A DNA stretch of 64,000 bases from Alphaproteobacteria bacterium. Lineage in GTDB: Bacteria; Pseudomonadota; Alphaproteobacteria; Ferrovibrionales; Ferrovibrionaceae. The translations under genes were made by a program, and so were the position numbers. The stretch is from the NCBI GenBank assembly GCA_017307375.1, contig JAFKFH010000011.1:227795-291794 (forward strand), given 5' to 3'. Shown piece by piece: positions 24,027-32,436 of this stretch (position 1 is the first letter of the stretch; every line of letters begins with the position of its first letter). Below the pieces are notes generated by a model. The model had not been told where the DNA came from and did not search any database. It saw nothing but the letters and a program-made list of their open reading frames with translations.

Positions 24027-25264
24027 CAGGTCACCGCCGAACGGTTCTTGAACTCGGGGACGTCCCAGGCGCGGGTCGCCAGGATGTCGCGCAGGATCGC
24101 GACCGCGTCGACCACGTCGACATGGCGGATGTAGAGCGGGGCGAAGCCGAAGCGCAGCACGTCGGGCGCCCGGAAATCGCCGATCACGCCGCGCGCGATC
24201 AGCGCCTGCATGATCGCATAACCCTCGGCATGGCGGAACGATACCTGGCTGCCGCGCCGCGCAGCCTCGCGCGGGCTGGCGAGCGTCAGGCCGAATTCGC
24301 CGCAATCGCGCTCGACCAGCGCGATGAAGCTTTCGCACAGCGCTACGCTCTTGGCCCGCACCAGGGCCATGTCGATGCCGTCCCACAAATCGAGCGCGGC
24401 ATCGAGCGCCGAGAACGACAGGATCGGCTGGGTACCGCAGAGATTGCGCTGGATGCCCTGGGCCGCCCGGTATTCGGTGACGAAATCGAACGGCCGGTCA
24501 TGGCCCCACCAGCCCGACAGCGGCGGGCGGATATCGTTCTGCAGCCGGCGGGCGACGAACAGGAAGGCCGGGGCGCCGGGCCCGCCGTTCAGGTACTTGT
24601 AGCCGCAGCCGACAGCGAGGTCGGCGCCGACCCCGTTGAGGTCGACCGGCAGGGCGCCGGCCGTATGGCAGAGATCCCACAGGATCAGCGCACCGGCGCG
24701 ATGCGCGGCCGCGGTGATCGCGGGCACGTCGTGGCGGCGGCCATCGCGGAAATCGACCTCGGTCAGCACGACCAGGGCGACGGTCTCGTCGATCGCCGCC
24801 AGCACCTCGTCACGGCCGACGACGCGCATCTCGAACCCCTGGCCCAGCAGATCGGCGACACCCTGGCCGATATAGAGATCGGTGGGGAAATTGCCGCTGT
24901 CGGAGAGGATGACGGGGCGGCCGGGCCGCAGCCGGGCGGCGGCCACCATCAGCTTGAACAGGTTGATCGAGGTGGAATCGGCGGCGACCACCTCGTCGGC
25001 ATCGGCCCCGATCAGCCGGGCGAGCTTGGCGCCGACCGTCGCCGGCAGGTTGAACCACCCGGCGCTGTTCCAGCTGCGGATCAGGTCGTGGCCCCATTCC
25101 TGTTCGACGGCGCGGGCGACCCGGTCGCGGGCCCGGCGCGGCAGCGGTCCCAGTGAATTGCCGTCGAGATAGATCACGCCGTCGGGCAGCAGGAATTCCG
25201 CGCGCATCTGGCGCAGCGGGTCGGTTTCATCCTGCCGCAGGGCGGCTTGCCGGTCTGCCGTCAT
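24026..25264 (-). CDS. kynU: Kynureninase
   Basis: A 412-residue PLP enzyme that cleaves L-kynurenine to anthranilate and alanine in tryptophan catabolism. Recognisable blocks are YLDGNSLGPLP, EWGHDLIRSWN, SDSGNFPTDLY, LWDLCHTAGALPVDL and the PLP-binding GCGYKYLNGGPGAP with Lys223. RFGFAPLYIRHVDV is near the C-terminus. The ATG at 25264 has GAGG 7 bases upstream; a TTG nine codons earlier is rejected because the extra residues are not conserved. It is cotranscribed with a HAD phosphatase. Other kyn genes (kynA, kynB) are not in the window. Confidence 0.93.
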   Translation of the reverse strand: MTADRQAALRQDETDPLRQMRAEFLLPDGVIYLDGNSLGPLPRRARDRVARAVEQEWGHDLIRSWNSAGWFNLPATVGAKLARLIGADADEVVAADSTSINLFKLMVAAARLRPGRPVILSDSGNFPTDLYIGQGVADLLGQGFEMRVVGRDEVLAAIDETVALVVLTEVDFRDGRRHDVPAITAAAHRAGALILWDLCHTAGALPVDLNGVGADLAVGCGYKYLNGGPGAPAFLFVARRLQNDIRPPLSGWWGHDRPFDFVTEYRAAQGIQRNLCGTQPILSFSALDAALDLWDGIDMALVRAKSVALCESFIALVERDCGEFGLTLASPREAARRGSQVSFRHAEGYAIMQALIARGVIGDFRAPDVLRFGFAPLYIRHVDVVDAVAILRDILATRAWDVPEFKNRSAVT

Positions 25265-25386
25265 CGAAGGCCTCGTCAACGCTCCAGTCAAGGGACGCGC
25301 ACCATAAGACCTGCCGGCCGGGCTTGGCCAGCCCCCTGAAACATGCGAAGACTGCCTCCTTCTAGCGATTCTTCGGGTGTCGGGCA

Positions 25387-26832
25387 GTGCGTGTGCAGTG
25401 GGACCTTGCGGCCGGGCTTGGGCGGCTGATCCTTCTTGTCGCGTGGCTCACGGCAGGCATGCCGGCCCGGGCCGCCGACGAGGCGGCCGACGATGGCGCC
25501 ACGCCGCTGAACCTGGCGGAAGAACTCTATGGCCGATCGACCGACGATCTCGGGGCGATGTGGCAGCGCGGCAGCCTGCCCGTGCTGGTGCCCTACAGCC
25601 GCACCAACTATTTTGTCGACGACGGCGAGGCCGATGGTTTCGAATACCGCCTGCTGAAGAAGTACGAAGCCTGGCTTAACAAGCACCGACCCAGGGATGC
25701 CCGCGGACAGCGTGTGCCGCCGATGCGGCTGGTCTTCGTGCCGACACTGTTCGAGACGCTGTTCGACGATCTCGAAGGCGGCATGGGCGCGATCGCCGCG
25801 GGTTTCCTGACGCAGACCGAGGCACGCGCGCGGCGCGTCGCCTTCACCCGGCCCTATGTCTCGGGCGTGGCCGAAATCCTGGTGACCGGTCCGGGCGTCG
25901 AGGCCGCGGCCGGCATTCGTGGCCTTTCCGGCCGCACGGTCACGGTCGCCCGCGGCACCACCTATGCCGAGGCACTGGAACAGGCCAGCCGGCAGTTGCA
26001 GGCCGAAGGCCGCGCGCCGATCACGGTCAGGCTGGTCGGCGACGGCATCGCCGACGAGGATCTGCTGGCGCTGGTCGACCAGGGGCTGATCGAGGCGACG
26101 ATCTGCGACGAGCCGATCGCCGCGGTATGGCAGCGCGTGCTGCCGCGGCTGAAGCTGCATCACGAGGTCGCGCTGGGCACCCGCGGCCGGATCGGTTTCG
26201 CGGTGCGGCCCGGCAATCCGCAGTTGCGGGCCAGCCTCGATGCCTTCCTGGAGACCATGCCGCCGAAGGAAATCGATCGCCTCGGCGGGGACGTGGCCCG
26301 GCGCCTGCGGACCGAGGAACAGGCACAGCGCGAAACGCTGCGCCGCTACGGCCATCTGCTCGAGATGGTCAAGACCGAGGCGACCGCGGCCGGGCTGGAC
26401 TGGCGGCTGGTCGCGGCCCAGATCCGCAAGGAAAGCGGCTTCGACCCGAATGCGACCAGCCCGCTGGGGGCGGTCGGGCTAATGCAGCTGATGCCCGAGA
26501 CCGCCGAGGCCATGGGTGTCACCGACCGGCGCGACCCGCTGCAATCGATCCGCGGCGGCATCCGCTATCTGATCGCGCTGCGCGACGGCTATTTCCCGGA
26601 TGATGCGCTGACGCCGGTCGAACGCTGGCGCTTCGTGTTCGCCGGCTACAATGCCGGGCCCAACCGCATCAACCGGATCCGCCGGGCGGCGCCGCCGGCC
26701 GGCATCGACCCCGACCGCTACCTGCACAACGTCGAGCTGCTGGTGATCCGCCAGCGCTTGGCCGAGACCTATTTCTACGTCCGGCAGATCGAGGGCTACT
26801 ACCTCGCCTACGCGATCAAGGACCCGCCGTAG
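25387..26832 (+). CDS. MltF-like membrane-bound lytic transglycosylase
   Basis: A 481-residue exported protein. A signal peptide covers about residues 1-29 (cut near ARAADE). Residues about 60-300 resemble a family-3 solute-binding domain. From about 325 there is a lysozyme-like SLT domain with IRKESGFDPNATSPLGAVGL and catalytic Glu in KESGF, then QLMPETAEAMG and AGYNAGPNRI. This is the MltF architecture, a murein lytic transglycosylase with a regulatory periplasmic module. Start is GTG with no strong Shine-Dalgarno. It converges on soxG with a 17-base overlap of the 3' ends. Confidence 0.9.
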   Translation: MRVQWDLAAGLGRLILLVAWLTAGMPARAADEAADDGATPLNLAEELYGRSTDDLGAMWQRGSLPVLVPYSRTNYFVDDGEADGFEYRLLKKYEAWLNKHRPRDARGQRVPPMRLVFVPTLFETLFDDLEGGMGAIAAGFLTQTEARARRVAFTRPYVSGVAEILVTGPGVEAAAGIRGLSGRTVTVARGTTYAEALEQASRQLQAEGRAPITVRLVGDGIADEDLLALVDQGLIEATICDEPIAAVWQRVLPRLKLHHEVALGTRGRIGFAVRPGNPQLRASLDAFLETMPPKEIDRLGGDVARRLRTEEQAQRETLRRYGHLLEMVKTEATAAGLDWRLVAAQIRKESGFDPNATSPLGAVGLMQLMPETAEAMGVTDRRDPLQSIRGGIRYLIALRDGYFPDDALTPVERWRFVFAGYNAGPNRINRIRRAAPPAGIDPDRYLHNVELLVIRQRLAETYFYVRQIEGYYLAYAIKDPP

Positions 26833-27364
26833 GAATCGGGATGGCCCGGTCCGGCAGGCATTGCGCGGTGCGCATCAGCCAGCGCCACAGGGCTTCCGCA
26901 TGCGTCGCCTCGACCAGAAGGGAAAAGTCTTGGTCTTCGCGCCATAGCGTCACCGGCAGGCGGGCAAGCAGGCTGCGCGCCGTGCGCTGCGGCCCGAACG
27001 CGGCCAGCCGCAGGTCCAGCGGGCAGCCATGGGCCAGCAATTCGGCCGGGTCGGCGCCGCCGATATCGAGGCGGACGAAACCGTCGCCGACCCCGCAGGC
27101 CCACAGCCCGGCGGCCTGATAACGGGCGACCAGCGCCGCCTCGTCCCCGCCCAGCACCAGCCATTGCCCCGGCGCCCACCACAGCGCCAGCGTCGCGCCG
27201 TCGCGGCGCAGGGTATTGGGTTCGGCCGGCAGGTCGGGCGCGCCCGCGCCCTGCACCCAGGCTATCGCCGGCAGCGGGCGTTCGACGATGTCGTGGCCCT
27301 CGGCGCGGGTCTGCCCGGGCGCGAAATGGGCCAGTGCCGAGCGGCGCGCCAGCGGTTCAGCCAT
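26816..27364 (-). CDS. soxG: Sarcosine oxidase gamma subunit
   Basis: A 182-residue subunit of heterotetrameric sarcosine oxidase, which oxidises N-methylglycine to glycine and passes the methyl carbon to tetrahydrofolate. SoxG is a small aminomethyltransferase-fold subunit; WLVLGGDE, ARLPVTLWRED and FSLLVEATHAEALWRWL fit the family. It is the last gene of the soxBDAG operon, overlapping soxA by 8 bases. The 3' end overlaps the convergent lytic-transglycosylase gene. Confidence 0.88.
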   Translation of the reverse strand: MAEPLARRSALAHFAPGQTRAEGHDIVERPLPAIAWVQGAGAPDLPAEPNTLRRDGATLALWWAPGQWLVLGGDEAALVARYQAAGLWACGVGDGFVRLDIGGADPAELLAHGCPLDLRLAAFGPQRTARSLLARLPVTLWREDQDFSLLVEATHAEALWRWLMRTAQCLPDRAIPIPTAGP

Positions 27365-30275
27365 GCAGGCGTTCCCCCTTGGGATCGAAGAACGGCAGGG
27401 CCGTCACCTGCGCGGTCAGGCGGCGGCCGAGATGATAGATCTCGACGGTATCGCCGATGCGCCCGCGTCCCCCCCGCAGCCGGCCGAGCGCGATGCCGTG
27501 CCCGAGCGCTTCGGAAAAGCACGCCGACGTGACGCGGCCGATCGCCGGCACCGGCAGGGCCACGCCCTGGCCGGGCAGGATCTGCGCCCCGACCGGCAGC
27601 ACGAAGGCAGGGTCGCTGGCGACCAGTCCGACCAGTTGTTCCCGGTCCGGCCGCACGGCATCCGGCCGCAGCAGCGATCGCTTGCCGACGAAGTCGCCGG
27701 TCTTGCGCGCCACCAGCGGGCCGAAGCCGACGTCGCCGGGCAGGCTGGTGCCGTCGGAATCGCTGCCGACATGGATATAGCCCTTGTCGACGCGCAGGCG
27801 CAGCCAGGCTTCGATGCCGATCGGCGTGATCTCGTCGAAACCCTGGACCAGCCGCCACAGCGCGGCGCCGTGGCTTGCCGGCACCGTGATCTCGTATTGC
27901 ACCTCGCCGGTGAAGCTGACCCGCGCGATGCGCGCGGCCACGCCGGCGACGACGCCATCGGCGAAGGCCATATGCGGCAGGGCGGCCGGCGACAGGTCGA
28001 GAGCGGGCGCGATGCGCGCGACGACCGCGCGCGCCTGCGGCCCGGCCACCGCGACGCAGGCGAAGGCATGGGTCAGGTTGGCGATCCGGACGTCGAGATC
28101 GGGCCATTCGCCCTGCCGCCATTCCTCGATCCAGCGATGGACCCGCAAGGCCGCGCCGCTCGACGGCGAAAGCAGGAAACGGTCGGGGCCGAGCCGCGCC
28201 AGCACGCCGTCGTCGAGCACCACGCCATGCTCGGTCAGCATCGCGCCATAGCGGATGCGCCCGGCCTTGAGGCCCGCGACCGGCGTGCAGTAGATCCGCT
28301 CCAGGAAGGTTTCGGCATCGCGGCCGAACACCTCGATCTTGCCGAGCGGCGTGGCATCGAACATCACCGCGGCCGCGCGGGCCGCGCGCGCCTCGCGCCG
28401 GGCGGCGGCATCGAGATCCTCGCCCGGCCGCAGATAGGCGGCAGGGCGCGGCCAGGGGCCGAAATCCTCGAACAGCGCGCCGGCCGCGACATGCTCGTCA
28501 TGCGCGGGCAGGCGACGGCGCGGCTGGTAATCCTCGCCCACCGCGTCGGCGGCCACCGCCCCCATCGTGACCGCGACATAGGGCGGGCGGAAGGTCGTCG
28601 TCCCGACCTCCGGGATCGGCCGGGCCGTGGTCTCGGCAAGGATGGCGAGGCCGGGCAGGTTCGAGGTCTTGCCCTGGTCGGTCGCCATGCCGAGCGTGGT
28701 GTAGCGCTTCAGATGCTCGACCGAGACGTAGTTCTCGCGCGCCGCCAGCGCTATGTCGCCGGCCGTCACGTCGTTCTGGAAGTCGACGAACTGCTTGCCC
28801 GCCGACGGCGGCAGCGCCACCTGCCACAGGGCGCGCGGCGCCGCCACGTGGCAACCCTCGGCCACCGGGGCGGCGACGCTCGGTTCGGCGCCCAGCGCGG
28901 CCGCCGCCGCGGCGCCGGCCTCGTGGCCGCCGCGCAGCGTCTGGGCCAGCGTCACGGCCCCCGCCGCCGCACCCGCCGAGCGCTGGGCCTGGCGCGCCTG
29001 GTCGGGCAGGAAGGCCAGCGCGCCCTCGTCCCAGCGCACCGTGCCGCCGGCCTGGCGGTGCAGATGCACCGTCGGCGTCCAGCCGCCGGACAGCGCGACC
29101 AGATCGGCCTCCATCCAGCGCCCGCCGCCACCGCCGATATCGCCGATGCGCACGGCCGAGACGCGGCCCCGGCCGGTGGTCGCCAGGGCGGTGACGCCGT
29201 CCAGCACCTTCAGCCCGCGTTCGCGCGCGCGGCGCGGCGCATCGCCGTCGGCACCGCGCCGGACATCGGCCACCGCGGCGATCTCGACGCCGGCCTCGGC
29301 CAGCGCCAGGGCGGCGTCGTAGGCAGTGTCGTTGTTGGTCACGAAGATCGCGCGCTGGCCGCAGGCCACCGCATGCCGCCGCAGGTAATGCAGCGTCGCA
29401 TCGGCCAGCATCACGCCGGGGCGATCGTTGTTGGGGAAGACCAGGTGGCGTTCGATCGCCCCGGTCGCCAGCACCACCTGGCGGGCGCGGATCTGCCACA
29501 GGCGCTGGCGCGCCGGCCCGCCGGGCGGCAGATGTTCCAGCACCGTCACCGCATTGTGGTCGTAATAGCCGATTGCGGTCGCGCGGGTCAGCAGGCGCAG
29601 CGGCGGCAGGCCGGCGATGAACCCGTCGGCATCCATGCCGTCGACCGTGCCGCCGCGCCACAGCAGGCTGCCGCCGGGTTCGACGTCGCGCTCGACCAGC
29701 GTCACGTCGAGGCCGGCCGAGGCGGCGGCGCGGGCAGCGGCCAGGCCGGCCGGCCCCGCGCCGATCACCAGCACGTCGCAATGATGGTAGCGGCGCAGGT
29801 AGCGCTCCGGGTCCGGCTCGACCGTCGTCGGTGCCGGCCCGAGCCCGGCGGCCCGCCGGATATGCGGCTCGAAATAGCGCCAGCCCGGCCACATGAAGGT
29901 CTTGTAGTAGAACCCCGCCGGCAGGAAGCGCGACAGCATGTCGGCAGTGGCGCCGACGTCGAAGCCCAGGCTGGGCCAGCGGTTCTGGCTGGTCGCGTAG
30001 AGACCGTCCTGCAGCGGGATATCGGTGGCCCGCAGGTTCGGCTCGGCCAACGCGCCGTCGCCCAGCGTGACCAGCGCGTTGGGCTCCTCCGGGCCGGCGG
30101 CCATGATGCCGCGCGGCCGATGATACTTGAACGACCGGCCGACGATCGACACGCCGTTGGCCAGCAGCGCCGAGGCGAGCGTATCGCCGGCAAAGCCCTG
30201 CAGGCGCCGCTGGTCGAAATAGAAGTTCAGGAGCTGCGAGCGGTCGATGCGGCCGCCTTCCGCCAGCCGGCGCAT
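27357..30275 (-). CDS. soxA: Sarcosine oxidase alpha subunit
   Basis: A 972-residue subunit, the usual SoxA length. Residues about 15-100 form the 2Fe-2S-like fold without cluster cysteines (LNFYFDQRRLQGFAGDTLAS). A Rossmann domain with CDVLVIGAGPAGLAAARAAA follows at about 160-460. The C-terminal 380 residues are a GCV-T/aminomethyltransferase domain (GKIEVFGRDAETFLERIY, VQYEITVPASHGAALW) that binds tetrahydrofolate. The ATG is coupled to the soxD stop (TGATG). Together with SoxB, SoxD and SoxG it couples demethylation of sarcosine to 5,10-methylene-THF formation. Confidence 0.93.
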   Translation of the reverse strand: MRRLAEGGRIDRSQLLNFYFDQRRLQGFAGDTLASALLANGVSIVGRSFKYHRPRGIMAAGPEEPNALVTLGDGALAEPNLRATDIPLQDGLYATSQNRWPSLGFDVGATADMLSRFLPAGFYYKTFMWPGWRYFEPHIRRAAGLGPAPTTVEPDPERYLRRYHHCDVLVIGAGPAGLAAARAAASAGLDVTLVERDVEPGGSLLWRGGTVDGMDADGFIAGLPPLRLLTRATAIGYYDHNAVTVLEHLPPGGPARQRLWQIRARQVVLATGAIERHLVFPNNDRPGVMLADATLHYLRRHAVACGQRAIFVTNNDTAYDAALALAEAGVEIAAVADVRRGADGDAPRRARERGLKVLDGVTALATTGRGRVSAVRIGDIGGGGGRWMEADLVALSGGWTPTVHLHRQAGGTVRWDEGALAFLPDQARQAQRSAGAAAGAVTLAQTLRGGHEAGAAAAAALGAEPSVAAPVAEGCHVAAPRALWQVALPPSAGKQFVDFQNDVTAGDIALAARENYVSVEHLKRYTTLGMATDQGKTSNLPGLAILAETTARPIPEVGTTTFRPPYVAVTMGAVAADAVGEDYQPRRRLPAHDEHVAAGALFEDFGPWPRPAAYLRPGEDLDAAARREARAARAAAVMFDATPLGKIEVFGRDAETFLERIYCTPVAGLKAGRIRYGAMLTEHGVVLDDGVLARLGPDRFLLSPSSGAALRVHRWIEEWRQGEWPDLDVRIANLTHAFACVAVAGPQARAVVARIAPALDLSPAALPHMAFADGVVAGVAARIARVSFTGEVQYEITVPASHGAALWRLVQGFDEITPIGIEAWLRLRVDKGYIHVGSDSDGTSLPGDVGFGPLVARKTGDFVGKRSLLRPDAVRPDREQLVGLVASDPAFVLPVGAQILPGQGVALPVPAIGRVTSACFSEALGHGIALGRLRGGRGRIGDTVEIYHLGRRLTAQVTALPFFDPKGERLHG

Positions 30276-30550
30276 CAGTCGCGCTCCGCCGGCCGCGGCT
30301 GGTCGAAGCGGTAGACGGCCGAGATTTCGTGGGTGACCGTGTCGCGCACCAGCGAGAACCACTGGCCGCAGCCATGGACATGGCCCCAGCGCTCGGCATG
30401 CCGCCCCTTGGGGTTGGTGCGCATGAACATGTAGTCGGCCCAGGCGGCATCGTCGACCTCGGGCGCCGGGCGGACGATATGGCTTTCGCCGCCGCAGACG
30501 AACTCGATCTCGTCGCGCGGGCCGCACCAGGGACAGTCGATCAGCAACAT
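30275..30550 (-). CDS. soxD: Sarcosine oxidase delta subunit
   Basis: A 91-residue zinc-binding subunit. It starts MLLIDCPWCGPRDEIEF, with Cys6 and Cys9, and later HVHGCGQWF supplies His and Cys, the four-ligand zinc site of SoxD. The segment FMRTNPKGRHAERWGH is highly typical. It lies 11 bases after soxB and its stop overlaps the soxA start. The ATG at 30550 gives the standard length; longer upstream in-frame extensions lie within soxB. Confidence 0.93.
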   Translation of the reverse strand: MLLIDCPWCGPRDEIEFVCGGESHIVRPAPEVDDAAWADYMFMRTNPKGRHAERWGHVHGCGQWFSLVRDTVTHEISAVYRFDQPRPAERD

Positions 30551-30561
30551 CCGACGTACTC

Positions 30562-31812
30562 CTAGTGGCTGATGCCGGCGGCGGCGGCTTCGTCGATCAT
30601 CGCCCCGGTCTCGAAGCGCTTCAGCGTGAAGGCGCTTGCCAGCGGATGGGGCTCGTCGCGCGCCACCAGATGCGCGGTGGTGAAGCCGCCGGCCGGGATC
30701 GCCTTGAAGCCGCCGGTGCCCCAGCCGCAATTGATGTAGAGGCCGGGCTTGGGCGCCCGGTCGATGATCGGCGACGAGTCATGCACCACGTCGGTGATCC
30801 CCGCCCATTGCCGCATCCAGCGCAGGCGGCTCGCCCCCGGAAACATCTCGATCAGGCCGGCGATCACGGTCTCGACGGTCGGGAAGTTGCCACGCTGGCC
30901 GTAGGACGGGTAGAGATCCAGCCCGCCACCGAACACCAGCTCGCCCTTGTCGGACTGGCTGACATAGACGCCGGTCGCCGGCGACAGCAGCACGACGTCG
31001 AGCATCGGCTTGACCGGCTCGGAGACCATCGCCTGCAGCGCGTAGGACGTGACCGGCAGGCGGAAGCCGGCCTTGGCCGCCAGGACGCTCGAATGGCCGG
31101 CCACCGCCATCACGACCTTGCCCGCCCGGATCGGCCCCCTGGCGGTCTCGACGCCGACGATGCGGCCGGCTTCCTCGATGAGGCCGTGGACTTCGCAATT
31201 CTGGATGATGTCGACGCCGCGCGCATCGGCGGCCCGTGCATAGGCCCAGGCCACCGCGTCGTGACGGGCGATGCCGGCGCGCCGCTGCAGGGCGCCGCCC
31301 AATACCGGAAACCGCGCCGAGGTCGAGCAGTCGAGCAGCGGCGCCATACGGCGGATCTCGTCGGTGCCGATCGCCTCGGCATCGACGCCGTTGACCTGCA
31401 TCGCATTGACCCAGGCGGCCATCGCCTCCAACTCGTGCCGGCTGTGGGCCAGGGTGATCAGCCCCCGCTGACTCAGCATGATGTTGTAGTTCAGGGTGTC
31501 CGACAGCCGCTCGTACAGCCTGAGGGCGAAATCGTAGAACGCCGCACTCTCCGGATAGAGATAGTTCGAGCGCACGATCGTCGTATTACGGCCGGTATTG
31601 CCGCCGCCCAGCCACCCCTTGTCGACGACGGCGACATTGGCGATGCCATGTTCGGCCGCCAGGTAATAGGCCGTGGCGAGGCCATGGCCGCCGGCCCCGA
31701 TGACGACGACGTCATAGGCGGGCTTGGGCGCCGGGCTGCGCCAGGCCTGGGGCCAGCGGCGATGGTGGTTCAGGCCGTTGCGCAGCAGGCTCAGGAACGA
31801 ATAGCGACTCAA
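30562..31812 (-). CDS. soxB: Sarcosine oxidase beta subunit
   Basis: A 416-residue flavoprotein subunit carrying covalent FMN and FAD and the sarcosine site. It begins with SRYSFLSLLRNGLNHHRRWPQAWRS in the family style, then the dinucleotide motif VVVIGAGGHGLATAYYLA, VVDKGWLGGGNTGRNTTIVRSNY and the C-terminal CGWGTGGFKAIPAGG. The start is TTG, supported by alignment of the conserved N-terminus, with GGGGAG about 11 bases upstream. It is the first gene of soxBDAG. Upstream on the same strand is only a decayed hydroxylase. Confidence 0.92.
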   Translation of the reverse strand: MSRYSFLSLLRNGLNHHRRWPQAWRSPAPKPAYDVVVIGAGGHGLATAYYLAAEHGIANVAVVDKGWLGGGNTGRNTTIVRSNYLYPESAAFYDFALRLYERLSDTLNYNIMLSQRGLITLAHSRHELEAMAAWVNAMQVNGVDAEAIGTDEIRRMAPLLDCSTSARFPVLGGALQRRAGIARHDAVAWAYARAADARGVDIIQNCEVHGLIEEAGRIVGVETARGPIRAGKVVMAVAGHSSVLAAKAGFRLPVTSYALQAMVSEPVKPMLDVVLLSPATGVYVSQSDKGELVFGGGLDLYPSYGQRGNFPTVETVIAGLIEMFPGASRLRWMRQWAGITDVVHDSSPIIDRAPKPGLYINCGWGTGGFKAIPAGGFTTAHLVARDEPHPLASAFTLKRFETGAMIDEAAAAGISH

Positions 31813-31856
31813 GGACCGGATGCTCCCCTTCGCGGCGGGGGCAGACTATCGCCGGG

Positions 31857-32312
31857 TCAGCACTCGGTCCAGCGCCGTAACAGGTTGTGGTAGACCCCGG
31901 TGATCTGGACAACCGCCGGATCGCCCGGCACCGTCCGGTTCAGGCGCTGCAGCGCGGCATCGAGATCGAACAGCAGGGTCCGCTGGCCGTCGTCGCGGAT
32001 CATCGACCGGATCCAGAAGAACGACCCGATCCGCGCTCCCCCGCGTCACCGGCCGCACCTGGTGCAGGCTGGAGGCGCGGCCGTCGGTGTCCTCGACACA
32101 GAGCTACGGTCAGGAGAACGGTTGCCGACAGGTTGGTCCGCACGCGCGGATTGCGCCAGGCTGTCCTTGGCCAGTCTCCGGGTGTTCTCGACCGGCGACG
32201 ACGGATAGTCGGCCGAGGCCCGCCCGTAGATCAAGTCGACCTCGTCCAGCCGGCGCCGGCAATAGGCGAGTTGGTCCGCCGTCAGCAGCACAGCACGTCC
32301 CACGCCGGCCAC
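31857..32312 (-). pseudogene. Decayed PKHD-type 2OG-Fe(II) hydroxylase (PiuC/YbiX family)
   Basis: Pieces of a PKHD hydroxylase remain in at least two frames. The N-terminal part from 32312 reads VLLTADQLAYCRRRLDEVDL and ENTRRLAKDSLAQS. A short piece VEDTDG then joins [13 protein letters not shown], lacking the residues normally between them. The C-terminus, in another frame, reads [20 protein letters not shown] and ends [14 protein letters not shown] with a stop at 31857-31859. The central jelly-roll with the HxD iron site is gone. An intact relative with matching segments ([23 protein letters not shown]) lies at 34780-35463, on the other side of the TonB receptor gene. Confidence 0.85.
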
Positions 32313-32350
32313 CGCACGACCAGGGTATAGCGGGTCGCAGTATCACTATT

Positions 32351-32369
32351 GATAGTTATTCTCATAATT
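32351..32369 (+). promoter_or_regulatory. Fur-box-like iron operator upstream of the TonB receptor
   Basis: GATAGTTATTCTCATAATT matches the classical 19-base Fur consensus at 13 positions. It lies between the divergent decayed hydroxylase and the receptor gene, 68 bases before the receptor start codon. A second related stretch, GGTTCTCATTTGCG, lies at 32405-32418. Iron-dependent repression of the receptor is a reasonable inference. Confidence 0.6.
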
Positions 32370-32436
32370 TGCCTTGCAGCAGATCGACCCCGGGTTTTAA
32401 GAGTGGTTCTCATTTGCGTTAAGTGGGGGACAGCCT

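Noticed and set aside
27216..30314. A 1032-codon open frame on the plus strand
   Set aside because: It mirrors soxA on the opposite strand, with no recognisable domain.
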